64,000 bases of DNA from Vagococcus fluvialis (lineage in GTDB: Bacteria; Bacillota; Bacilli; Lactobacillales; Vagococcaceae): NCBI RefSeq assembly GCF_003337315.1, contig NZ_QPJV01000009.1, positions 1 through 64,000 of the forward strand, in the 5' to 3' direction. Position 1 is the stretch's first letter. Each line of letters opens with the position of its first letter. The position numbers were made by a program, and so were the translations under genes. This document shows, one piece after another, positions 16,709-24,891 of the stretch. The notes below the pieces were generated by a model. It was not told where the DNA came from. It saw only the letters and a list, made by a program, of their open reading frames with translations, and made no database searches.

Positions 16709-16815
16709 GTCTTTGGAAGTTTATTTTGCCCAAAGGTGAATAAAATAGTGGTACAATAAATATGAATTTGGAAGAAGTGACGTTAAAAATAAGATAAAAA
16801 GAAAGTGGAATGTGT

Positions 16816-17580
16816 ATGATACCAAAAGAGAGGCAAGAATTTATAAAATCAACTATCTTACAAACTAAGTCAGTTCAAGTTGCTAAACTTGCAATAGAAC
16901 TAGATGTAAGTGAAGAAACAATTCGTCGTGATTTATCCGATTTAGAACAAGAAGGCATTATAAAAAAAGTTCACGGTGGGGCAATTCTTGCTAATCGTGT
17001 ACAGGCAAAAGTAGATAATACTGTCTTAAAAAATATTTTTGTAGAGAATAAAAAACAAATTGCCCTTCAAGCAGCTAAATTAATTAACCAAGGGGATAGT
17101 ATTTTTTTAGATTCTTCAACCACATCTTTAGCTCTATGTGAAGAAATCAAAGAGATGGATATAACTGTATTGACTAATTCAATTGATATTGCTTATAGTT
17201 TATCTTCAAAAGATTCGAAAGTAACTTTACTTTGCGCAGGAGGTAGATTATTAAAGTCTCGTGGTTGTTTTGTAGGTAGTCAAACACAAAAATTCTTAGA
17301 GCATTATTCTTTTGATAAAGTATTTTTTTCGTGTAAATCTCTAGACTTAACAACAGGTGTAACAGATTCAGATGATGCTGAGGCGGAAATAAAAAAAGTG
17401 GCATTAAATAATAGTCGTAAACGAATACTTTTAGCCGATCATTCTAAATTTGGCCGTGTCTCATTTGCTAAAATTTGCCCACTAAGTGATTTAACAACTT
17501 TAATTACCGATCAAGGAATGGATCCAATTTGGTTAGATGTACTAAGTAATTCAGATGTTGAATTTATGTTTCCTCAATAA
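16816..17580 (+). CDS. DeoR-family transcriptional regulator
   Basis: A 255-codon DeoR/GlpR regulator. The N-terminal HTH has VAKLAIELDVSEETIRRDLSDLEQEG followed by KVHGGAI, the family signature. The C-terminal DeoRC sensor has GDSIFLDSSTTS and later DHSKFGR. Such proteins bind phosphorylated sugars and repress sugar operons, which suits a kinase-generated effector such as a deoxyribose 1-phosphate. The likely operator is the repeat set at 7053-7080. The ATG at 16816 has AAGTGG at 7 bases; the ATG at 16810 is too close to that site. It has its own upstream region after the operon terminator. Confidence 0.85.
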   Translation: MIPKERQEFIKSTILQTKSVQVAKLAIELDVSEETIRRDLSDLEQEGIIKKVHGGAILANRVQAKVDNTVLKNIFVENKKQIALQAAKLINQGDSIFLDSSTTSLALCEEIKEMDITVLTNSIDIAYSLSSKDSKVTLLCAGGRLLKSRGCFVGSQTQKFLEHYSFDKVFFSCKSLDLTTGVTDSDDAEAEIKKVALNNSRKRILLADHSKFGRVSFAKICPLSDLTTLITDQGMDPIWLDVLSNSDVEFMFPQ

Positions 17581-17639
17581 AAATATTCACAGTTGAAGAA
17601 TAACTAAGTTGTAGTATATAATAAATAAACTATAGGTTA

Positions 17640-17673
17640 AAAAAACACCGTAAGTCATTGCGGTGTTTTTTTT
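17640..17673 (+). terminator. Rho-independent terminator after deoR
   Basis: AAAACACCG pairs with CGGTGTTTT over a short loop and continues into a T-rich tract. Confidence 0.85.
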
Positions 17674-17776
17674 CTTTCTATATAAGGAGATTTTTTAGTC
17701 GATTATTACGCTGATAGAAATTTAATAAAAGGAACAATAAGACCAATTGTGTGAAATATTGAAACATAGAATTGGT

Positions 17777-17816
17777 ATGAAAGCGTGTTCATCTGTGAAA
17801 AAATCAGTGCTATGAT
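17777..17816 (+). promoter_or_regulatory. promoter with cre box for the pentitol PTS operon
   Basis: ATGAAAGCGTGTTCA (17777-17791) matches the cre consensus with one mismatch. A TATGAT -10 lies at 17811-17816, with a weak -35-like TTCATC at 17788-17793 overlapping the cre. This would place CcpA over the promoter. Confidence 0.5.
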
Positions 17817-17839
17817 TAATACATAAGGGGGATAAGTAA

Positions 17840-19888
17840 ATGAGAATCAGCGAACGTTCAAAGATTATCGTGAATGAAATCATAAAAAATAAGAGTATAA
17901 CAATGGAAGAACTTTCTAAAAAAATCAATTTAACAAGAAGACAAATTGAATACTCTTTGGATTTAGCTAATGACTATTTAAAGGAAATTGATCACCCTGA
18001 AATAGAACGAAAGAAAGGAGTATATGTTGTTGATGATTCAGTAAAAAAACTTTTTAATACAAATTATTCCCAAAATTTAAAGGAAGTTTATGTTTCTGAA
18101 TCAATTGATAGAGCTTATTTTTTATTTTTGATGTTAGTAACTAGAGATGATGATTTTTCAATTAATTATTTTATTGATGAATTTAAAGTAAGTAAAAACA
18201 CAGTTGTTAACGATTTAAAGAAAACAAGAGAAATCTTAGAAAAAAATAATTTAGATTTAGAATATTCAAGAAAAACAGGCTATCAAATAGTAGGTGATGA
18301 ATGGGATATTCGAAATATGATTATTATAGCAATTAATCATGTCATGAATCACTTCCCAAACCAAGAATACTTAAAACATTTTATGGATATATCTGAGGAA
18401 GAATGGCTTTCTATTAATCATGGAATTGCAGAAATAGAAGAATCTTTATCAACAAAATTTGTTGATCCAATTATTAATCATTTACCATACATATTCTTTG
18501 GAATTATAGCAAGAATTGAATTAGGTAATGAAATTAGTGGTGTTTTCTTTATTGACTACGAGGAACTATCTGACACTTTGGAATTTAAATTAGTTCAACA
18601 TTTACTTGGCGAAAAAGAAGTAGGGGAAGAGGAACAAACATATTTAACTATACATCTTCTCTCTACAAGAGTTAGTTTAGTAGATAAATCTAGACCAAAA
18701 GATTTACCAGAACTAAAAGTTGCTTTAGAGGAGTTTGTTGATGAATTTGAAAAAAATGGTTTTACCAAGATTATTAATAAAGATGAGTTAATCAACAAAT
18801 TATTTACTCATTTAAAACCAGCTTATTACCGTATTAAATATGATTTAACAACAGATTATCAGATGATTCCAAAGATAGACAGTGATTTTAAATACATAAA
18901 AATATTAGTTAAAAAATCACTAGAGCCATTATTAAAATTTTTAAATACGGATATTTCTGAAATAGAAATATCACTTATATCCATCATAATTGGTGGACAC
19001 TTTATTGAACATCAACAATTAAATGCTCAATTTAGGGCGATAATTGTTTGTCAAAATGGTTTAGCATTTTCAAATTTATTAAAAAAATCTCTTATTGACG
19101 GGTTTTCAGATTTTTTCTTTTATGAACCTATGTCTATTCAAGAGTATAACCAGTTCGAAGAAGAGTATGATGTTGTTTTTACAGCTTGTTTTTTAGAAAC
19201 GAGCAGCTTGAGTTTTTACTTACCTGAAATTCCAACTAAAAAAGAATTGATTAGGTTAAGGACAAATGTCTTAGCTGTATTATACAAAATAGATAATACT
19301 GATGTATCAATCGATGATGTAATTGATATAGCAGTAAGTAATGCCAGTCAAGTTGATGTATTTGAAATGAAGAAAGAGTTGGTAGCGTTATTGACACCAA
19401 CAGTTGTTGCACCAAAAGAAGAAGCTAAAGTAAAAGGTAAAAAGAGCTTGGAAGATTTACTTGCCGTTAAGTTTATTAAAAAAATCTCAAAAGAGATGGA
19501 CTGGATAACAATTATTAATGAAGTTAGTAAACCTTTATTAAGAGAAAGATTAATTGATCAAGGATACATTAATAATGTTTTAAATGATCACAGAGAACTA
19601 ACTTCTTCGATCGTTTTAAGACAACGAATTGCTATACCGCATTCTTCACCAACAGAAGGCTCTAAATTGGGAATGAGCATGCTTATTTTAGATAAACCAT
19701 TTTTTTATAATGAAACAGAATCAGTAAGAATTATTGTTATGATTTCTTCACCAGACAAACAATCTCATTTTAAAAGTCTATTACAACTTTTGGAATTATC
19801 TGAAAGTAATGAATTATACGAATTTGTATTAAATAATTCTGAGCAAGAGATTCAAGAAAAACTATTAACATATGAATTTAAAAATTAG
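17840..19888 (+). CDS. PRD-containing transcriptional activator with PTS-like domains
   Basis: A 682-residue regulator of the MtlR/LicR/GatR type. Order: N-terminal HTH (about 1-60, TMEELSKKINLTRRQIEYSLD), a second HTH (about 105-130, DEFKVSKNTVVNDLKKTRE), two PRD domains (about 175-390), a degenerate IIB-like region around IIVCQNGLAFSNLLKKS and a C-terminal IIA-like domain with RIAIPHSSPTEG (about 600-615). PTS phosphorylation of PRD and IIA-like histidines controls activity in this family. It directly precedes the galactitol-type PTS genes, 15 bp from the IIA gene, and is their likely activator. The gene order recalls the Listeria pentitol PTS locus. Confidence 0.87.
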   Translation: MRISERSKIIVNEIIKNKSITMEELSKKINLTRRQIEYSLDLANDYLKEIDHPEIERKKGVYVVDDSVKKLFNTNYSQNLKEVYVSESIDRAYFLFLMLVTRDDDFSINYFIDEFKVSKNTVVNDLKKTREILEKNNLDLEYSRKTGYQIVGDEWDIRNMIIIAINHVMNHFPNQEYLKHFMDISEEEWLSINHGIAEIEESLSTKFVDPIINHLPYIFFGIIARIELGNEISGVFFIDYEELSDTLEFKLVQHLLGEKEVGEEEQTYLTIHLLSTRVSLVDKSRPKDLPELKVALEEFVDEFEKNGFTKIINKDELINKLFTHLKPAYYRIKYDLTTDYQMIPKIDSDFKYIKILVKKSLEPLLKFLNTDISEIEISLISIIIGGHFIEHQQLNAQFRAIIVCQNGLAFSNLLKKSLIDGFSDFFFYEPMSIQEYNQFEEEYDVVFTACFLETSSLSFYLPEIPTKKELIRLRTNVLAVLYKIDNTDVSIDDVIDIAVSNASQVDVFEMKKELVALLTPTVVAPKEEAKVKGKKSLEDLLAVKFIKKISKEMDWITIINEVSKPLLRERLIDQGYINNVLNDHRELTSSIVLRQRIAIPHSSPTEGSKLGMSMLILDKPFFYNETESVRIIVMISSPDKQSHFKSLLQLLELSESNELYEFVLNNSEQEIQEKLLTYEFKN

Positions 19889-19903
19889 GGAAGGGTGACT
19901 TTA

Positions 19904-20362
19904 ATGAATAGATTGTTTGAAGAGCAATTAGTTTTTATTAATGAAACATTTGAAAGTACAGATTCTTTTTTTGAAACAATAGGACAAAAAAGTATAGATT
20001 TAGATTTTTCAAAAGAAACTTTTATTAAAAAATTAAAAGAAAGAGAAATTGAATTTCCAACAGGACTACAACTAGATAAGTATGGTGTTGCGATTCCTCA
20101 TACAGATCCAGATTGTATAAATGAAGAATTTATCTCAGTGGTAACACTAGAAAAACCTGTAATTTTCAGATCTATGGCTAATAAAGATGATGAGGTTGAG
20201 GTAAGTGTTGTTTTTATATTAGGTTTAAAAACAGCTAAAAATCAACTTCATGTCTTACAAACATTAATGTCTGTTATTCAAAATGAAGAATTAATGAATG
20301 AATTAATGGAAGCTACTGATAAAAAAGAATTGATTAGTATCTTAGAAAAAATTGAAAAATAA
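19904..20362 (+). CDS. gatA: PTS IIA component, galactitol/fructose-type
   Basis: A 152-residue IIA protein of the mannitol-fructose class. The phosphorylated histidine is H66 in GVAIPHTDPD. It takes phosphate from HPr and passes it to the IIB protein encoded next. The ATG at 19904 follows GGGAAGGG; an in-frame GTG at 19895 overlaps that site. With GatB- and GatC-like genes it forms a cytosolic-to-membrane phosphorylation chain for a polyol. Confidence 0.88.
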   Translation: MNRLFEEQLVFINETFESTDSFFETIGQKSIDLDFSKETFIKKLKEREIEFPTGLQLDKYGVAIPHTDPDCINEEFISVVTLEKPVIFRSMANKDDEVEVSVVFILGLKTAKNQLHVLQTLMSVIQNEELMNELMEATDKKELISILEKIEK

Positions 20363-20380
20363 AATAGAAAAGAGGAAATA

Positions 20381-20662
20381 ATGATGAAAAAGAGAGTTTT
20401 AGTAGCATGTGGAGCAGGAATTGCAACATCGACAATTGTTAATCAAAGAATTGAGGATTTATTAGCAAATAATGGAATTGATGCTGATTTAAAACAAATT
20501 AAAATTGTAGAAGCTAAAGGGTTAGAAGGAGAAGCTGATTTAATTGTTTCTACAACAATTGCACCAACAACTTATTCAATCCCAATTGTTATCGCAACAT
20601 CATATATTACAGGAATCGGTATGGAAGCTGTTGATCAACAAATTTTAGACGCATTAAAATAA
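20381..20662 (+). CDS. gatB: PTS IIB component, galactitol-type
   Basis: A 93-residue IIB protein with the active-site cysteine C10 in LVACGAGIATSTIV, the GatB hallmark. It accepts phosphate from the IIA protein and phosphorylates the polyol bound by IIC. The ATG at 20381 follows AGAGG; a second ATG three bases on is equally possible. It lies between gatA and gatC with short gaps. Confidence 0.9.
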   Translation: MMKKRVLVACGAGIATSTIVNQRIEDLLANNGIDADLKQIKIVEAKGLEGEADLIVSTTIAPTTYSIPIVIATSYITGIGMEAVDQQILDALK

Positions 20663-20684
20663 TTAAAAGAAAAGAGGAGTTTAC

Positions 20685-21956
20685 ATGGACGCATTATTGA
20701 ACGGAATTCAGTATGTATTAGGCTTAGGACCAACTGTTATTTTGCCAATTGCAATTTTCTTCATTGGATTATTTTTTAGAATTAAGCCAAGTAAGGCATT
20801 GAAATCAGCAGTTACAGTGGGGATTGGTTTTGTAGGTATTAACTTAGTAATCGGTTTGCTTTCTGATAACTTAGGTGTGGCGGCTCAAGAAATGGTTGAA
20901 CGTTTCGGTCTACAACTAAGTGTAGTTGATGCTGGTTGGCCCTCAGCAGCAGCAGCGGCATGGGCTTCACCAGTAGCAGCAATTTTAATCCCAATTATTA
21001 TTGCAGTTAACTTATTTATGATTTATATCAAAGCAACTAAAACGTTAAATATCGACATTTGGAATTTCCACCACTTTATGGCAGTTGGTGCTGTTGGATA
21101 TATTGTAACAGGAAATATTTTCTGGGCAATTTTTGTTGCAATCTGTATGGAAGTTATTGTTTTAATTGTTGCAGACTACTTTGCACCAACAGTTCAAGAA
21201 TTTTATGGATTACCAGGTATTTCATTTACAACAGGATCGACTGTAGCTTACGGTATTTTAGGTGTTCCTATTGCATGGGTAATTAGCAAAATTCCAGTTA
21301 TCAAAGATATTGAGGTTTCACCAGAAACTATTCAAAAAAGATTTGGTGTGTTTGGAGAACCGATGATGATGGGTATTGTAATGGGGATTGCCATGGGATT
21401 TTTAGCAGGTTATGACCCAGGTAAAGCAGTTCAATTAGGTATCTCATTAGGAGCAGTAATGTTATTAATGCCTAGAATGGTGAAAATTTTAATGGAAGGT
21501 CTTATCCCAATTTCTGAAGGAGCACGTACATATTTACAAGAAAAATACAAAGATCGTGACCTTTATTTAGGGTTAGATGCAGCACTGGCTATTGGACATC
21601 CTGCTAATATTTCAGCAGGGCTAATCTTAGTACCTATTACATTACTTTTAGCTGTTATTATTCCAGGAAATAAAGTACTACCTTTTGGTGACTTAGCAAC
21701 TATTCCTTTCTATACAGCCTACATTGTAGCATCAAGAAAAGGTAATATTTTGCACTCAGTTATTGCAGGTACAATTGTAATCGCTTTAGCCTTATTAATG
21801 GCAACTAACTTTGCTCCGGTTCATACAGAAATGATGCAGGGGTTAGATCAATTCTCAACTTTAGGAAGTCAGTTAAGTTCATTAGATACAGGTGGTGCTT
21901 CACTGAAATGGTTATTCTTAAAACTTTCTCAACTAGTAGCACCATTATTTAACTAA
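20685..21956 (+). CDS. gatC: PTS IIC component, galactitol-type permease
   Basis: A 423-residue polytopic permease of the GatC family, starting YVLGLGPTVILPIAIFFIGLFF and containing FHHFMAVGAVGY and LDAALAIGHPANISAGLILVP. It carries the substrate across the membrane during phosphorylation by IIB. The same permease type serves galactitol in enteric bacteria and D-arabitol or xylitol in Listeria. The downstream pentose-phosphate genes favour a pentitol here. RBS AGAGGAG is present. Confidence 0.9.
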   Translation: MDALLNGIQYVLGLGPTVILPIAIFFIGLFFRIKPSKALKSAVTVGIGFVGINLVIGLLSDNLGVAAQEMVERFGLQLSVVDAGWPSAAAAAWASPVAAILIPIIIAVNLFMIYIKATKTLNIDIWNFHHFMAVGAVGYIVTGNIFWAIFVAICMEVIVLIVADYFAPTVQEFYGLPGISFTTGSTVAYGILGVPIAWVISKIPVIKDIEVSPETIQKRFGVFGEPMMMGIVMGIAMGFLAGYDPGKAVQLGISLGAVMLLMPRMVKILMEGLIPISEGARTYLQEKYKDRDLYLGLDAALAIGHPANISAGLILVPITLLLAVIIPGNKVLPFGDLATIPFYTAYIVASRKGNILHSVIAGTIVIALALLMATNFAPVHTEMMQGLDQFSTLGSQLSSLDTGGASLKWLFLKLSQLVAPLFN

Positions 21957-21974
21957 TAATTGGAGGCATTATTA

Positions 21975-23027
21975 ATGAAAGGCTTGGTAAAAGAAAAAGA
22001 AGGCTATGGCAATATGAATTATCGCCTTGTTGATAACCCAGAAGTATCTGGAGATTTAGTAAAAATAAAAGTAGCATATACAGGCATTTGTGGCTCAGAC
22101 ATTCATACTTATAAGTGGGAATATAAAAATTCTAAAACACCAGTAACTTTAGGTCATGAATTTTCAGGAATTGTTTCAGAAGTTGGACCAAAAGTTACTA
22201 AAGTAAAGGTCGGAGATCGTGTGACTAGTGAAACAACTTTTACAACTTGTGGCACATGCCAATACTGTTTATCAAAAGACTATAATTTATGTTCAAATCG
22301 TTTAGGTATTGGAACACAGGCAAATGGTAGCATGACAGATTATGTACTAACAAGAGAAGAATCTTGTCATGTATTACCTGAGAATGTTAGCTATAAAGAG
22401 GCTGCATTAACTGAACCATTAGCATGTTGTGTTCATGCGGCTCTTGAGAAGACAACTATTAGTGAAAATGATGTTGTACTAGTTATTGGGCCTGGTCCAA
22501 TTGGTTTGTTACTTGCTCAAGTTGCTAAAGCTCAAGGTGCAACAGTTGCTTTAGTGGGAATTACAAAAGATAAACATCGTTTAGATTTAGGTATTCAATT
22601 AGGTATTGATTACATAGTCGATACACAAGAGAGTGATTTAGCTGAATTTACAAGTAAATTTAATGACGGAGAAGGTATGAATCTTGTTTTTGACTGTTCA
22701 GGTGTGATACATGCGGTTAATCAAGCTTTACCGTTAATCGTGAAAAAAGGTCAAATGATTCAAGTGGGACTATTTGCCAAAAAAATGAATGAGATGGATC
22801 AAGAGTCAATTATTCAAAGAGAAGTTGAGTACATTGGTAGTCGATCTCAAAAGCCTAGTTCATGGGGAAAATCATTAAAATTATTATCAGATAAAAAAAT
22901 TGATGCTGAAAAAATGATTACTAAAGTATACCCCTTAAATGAATGGGAAACAGCTTTTAATGCTGTCATGTCAGGCAATGAAATAAAAGTATTGTTAGAA
23001 TCAAACCTTGATTGGAATAAGGAATAA
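21975..23027 (+). CDS. zinc alcohol dehydrogenase, polyol-phosphate dehydrogenase (GatD-like)
   Basis: A 350-residue zinc MDR. Catalytic zinc ligands are in GICGSDIHTY and GHEFSG; structural zinc cysteines are in TTCGTCQYCLSKDYNLC; the coenzyme motif is VIGPGPIGLLLAQVA near 170. Relatives oxidise galactitol 1-phosphate or arabitol/xylitol phosphates to ketose phosphates with NAD. As it directly follows gatC, it should oxidise the PTS product, probably to xylulose or ribulose 5-phosphate. The ATG at 21975 has TTGGAGG upstream. A terminator-like hairpin follows. Confidence 0.87.
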   Translation: MKGLVKEKEGYGNMNYRLVDNPEVSGDLVKIKVAYTGICGSDIHTYKWEYKNSKTPVTLGHEFSGIVSEVGPKVTKVKVGDRVTSETTFTTCGTCQYCLSKDYNLCSNRLGIGTQANGSMTDYVLTREESCHVLPENVSYKEAALTEPLACCVHAALEKTTISENDVVLVIGPGPIGLLLAQVAKAQGATVALVGITKDKHRLDLGIQLGIDYIVDTQESDLAEFTSKFNDGEGMNLVFDCSGVIHAVNQALPLIVKKGQMIQVGLFAKKMNEMDQESIIQREVEYIGSRSQKPSSWGKSLKLLSDKKIDAEKMITKVYPLNEWETAFNAVMSGNEIKVLLESNLDWNKE

Positions 23028-23031
23028 ATTT

Positions 23032-23063
23032 AAAACAATCAAGTGATTTCACTTGATTGTTTT
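23032..23063 (+). terminator. intra-operon terminator-like hairpin
   Basis: AAAACAATCAAGTG pairs perfectly with CACTTGATTGTTTT over a 4-nt loop. Only four T follow before ATTC. It may lower expression of the genes from rpiB onward. Confidence 0.65.
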
Positions 23064-23096
23064 ATTCTATCTATAACAGCAGAAAGGAAGTTAAAT

Positions 23097-23540
23097 ATGA
23101 TAATAGCAATAGCATCTGATCATGCAGGTTATGAGTTAAAAGAATTAATTAAAGATAGTATTGATAAAGAGTTACATCAAGTGATTGATTGCGGAGTAGA
23201 TGAAGGATATATGAAAGTTTCTCATTATCCTTATGCGAAAAAACTTTGTTTATCAATTGTTAAAGAAGAAACAGACTTAGGTATTTTGATTTGTGGAACA
23301 GGGGTTGGAATGTCTATGGCAGCTAATAGATATGAAGGTATTAGAGCAGCTTTAGTTAGTGATACATACACTGCAATAAAATCTAAACAACATAATCACT
23401 GTAACGTACTTTGTTTAGGATCAAGAGTACTGGGTGTGGAATTAGCAAAAACAATTGCTGATGTCTGGATTAATGCAAAACCATTAAAAGAATATGAAGC
23501 AAATGCGTTAGCTATTGATGATGGAATAGGAGTTGTCTAA
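23097..23540 (+). CDS. rpiB: RpiB/LacAB-family sugar-phosphate isomerase (second copy)
   Basis: A 147-residue isomerase beginning MIIAIASDHAGYELKE, with the catalytic cysteine in ILICGTGVGMSMAANR and the KQHNHCNVLCLGSR segment. It would interconvert ribose and ribulose 5-phosphate, or an arabinose-type pair, derived from the imported pentitol. The start at 23097 is preceded by AGAAAGGAAG; longer in-frame extensions upstream overlap the hairpin. It sits between polyol dehydrogenase and ribulose-phosphate epimerase genes, which supports a pentose 5-phosphate route. Confidence 0.88.
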   Translation: MIIAIASDHAGYELKELIKDSIDKELHQVIDCGVDEGYMKVSHYPYAKKLCLSIVKEETDLGILICGTGVGMSMAANRYEGIRAALVSDTYTAIKSKQHNHCNVLCLGSRVLGVELAKTIADVWINAKPLKEYEANALAIDDGIGVV

Positions 23541-24218
23541 GTGGAAAAAATAGTTGCATCAATTATGTGTGCGGATCAATTAAATCTAGCAAAAGAACTA
23601 GAGAATCTGTCGATAGCAGGAATAGAGTGGCTTCATTGTGATGTTATGGATGGTCAATTTGTTAATAATCTAGCTATGGCTCCTTATGTACTAAAACCAA
23701 TTATTGATACAAAAAAATTTAAAACTGATATTCATTTAGCTTGTAAAAATCCAGAAATTTATATTGAGATGTTTACAAATCTTCAACCAGACTATATAAC
23801 CTTTCATATTGAAGTTGCGGATGATGTTGATAAATTAATCAATCAAATTAAGCGAGCTAATATCGGTGTTGGTATAGCAATAAGTCCATCAACAAAAATT
23901 GAAGAATTAGTTCCTTACTTAGAAAAAATTGATTTGGTTTTAGTGATGACAGTAGAACCTGGTTTTGCTGGACAATCTTTCAATTGGTCTGTTTTAGAAA
24001 AATTAAAACAATTGAATTCTTTAATAGAAAAAAATGGAGTGAATCCATTGATTGAAGTTGATGGAAATATTAATAAAGAAACTATTAGTCATATTAGCCC
24101 AATCGGAGCTAATTTATATGTTGTTGGGACATCAGCTTTATTTAATGATAAAGAAGGAACCTATGAAGAGAAAGTTAGAGAGGCAAAGAGTTCTTTTAGA
24201 GAGGATGGGAAAGAATAA
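23541..24218 (+). CDS. rpe: ribulose-phosphate 3-epimerase family protein
   Basis: A 225-residue TIM-barrel epimerase. IMCADQLNLAKELENL replaces the usual SIL start; HCDVMDGQFV holds metal ligands, DIHLACKNPEIYI is the DVHLM-like strand, MTVEPGFAGQSF is diagnostic and EVDGNIN precedes the phosphate site. It interconverts ribulose and xylulose 5-phosphate or a similar pair. It starts with GTG directly after the RpiB stop and uses an AGGAG inside that gene, so the two are translationally coupled. Confidence 0.87.
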   Translation: MEKIVASIMCADQLNLAKELENLSIAGIEWLHCDVMDGQFVNNLAMAPYVLKPIIDTKKFKTDIHLACKNPEIYIEMFTNLQPDYITFHIEVADDVDKLINQIKRANIGVGIAISPSTKIEELVPYLEKIDLVLVMTVEPGFAGQSFNWSVLEKLKQLNSLIEKNGVNPLIEVDGNINKETISHISPIGANLYVVGTSALFNDKEGTYEEKVREAKSSFREDGKE

Positions 24219-24219
24219 G

Positions 24220-24891
24220 ATGTATATTGATTCAGCAAATGAAAAAGAGATAGTAGAAGCTTTTGAGTACGGAATAATCAAAGGCGTAACGACCAATCCA
24301 ACGATTCTTTTAAAAGAGAAAAAAGAGCGATTAAAACAGATTGAATCTATCTTGAGAATAAATAATACGACTTTATTTGTTCAAATTTTAGGTGATACTT
24401 CTAAAGAAATGATGAATGATGTATTGTTCATTTTAAATAACTTTTCTAAAGATAATCTTATTTTAAAAATTCCCATTACTTTAGAAGGATTAAAAGTAAT
24501 AAAATAACTAAGAAATGAAAAAAAAGAAGTAAAAATTTTAGGAACAGCAATTTACTCTGCTAATCAAGGAATTGCAGCTGGAATAGCTGGAGTAGATTTT
24601 GTAGCACCATATGTTAATCGAATGTTAGTAAATAGTATAGATGCTTATTTAGAAATAAGTAAGATGAAAGAATATTTTTCTAACCATGAAATTAATTGTC
24701 AAATAATGGGTGCTAGTTTTAAAAATGCTAATCAAGTAAGTGAAGCTCTTATTAGTGGTGCCGACACTGTAACAGTTCCCTTAGATATCTTGAAGCAATT
24801 TGCTTCCAATGACTTAGCGATTCATGCTGTGGAAGTCTTTAATCAACATGGAAAAGAGTTAAATAATATAAACGGGATGGGGAATGAGTAG
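24220..24891 (+). pseudogene. transaldolase / fructose-6-phosphate-aldolase-like gene with an in-frame stop
   Basis: One reading frame from the ATG at 24220 to 24891 encodes a 223-codon transaldolase-family protein, interrupted by a single TAA at 24505-24507. Upstream are MYIDSANEKEIVEAFEYG and GVTTNPTILLKE (family start); downstream in the same frame are ILGTAIYSANQGIAAG, the PYVNRM segment and ADTVTVPLDILKQF. No base is gained or lost. The family usually has a residue between KVIK and LR here, so a CAA to TAA change is the simplest cause. The lysine expected in the ILKIPIT strand is in the first part. The product may be truncated and inactive, or this may be a recent mutation or sequence error. 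Confidence 0.85.

Noticed and set aside
17174-17404. Minus-strand open frame inside the deoR gene
   Set aside because: It lacks a ribosome site and family features and lies wholly inside a well-supported gene. Other antisense open frames in the window were dropped for the same reason.
24505-24507. Programmed stop-codon read-through in the transaldolase-like gene
   Set aside because: The context TAA CTA lacks a recognised read-through signal or stem. A simple nonsense change or sequence error is more likely.
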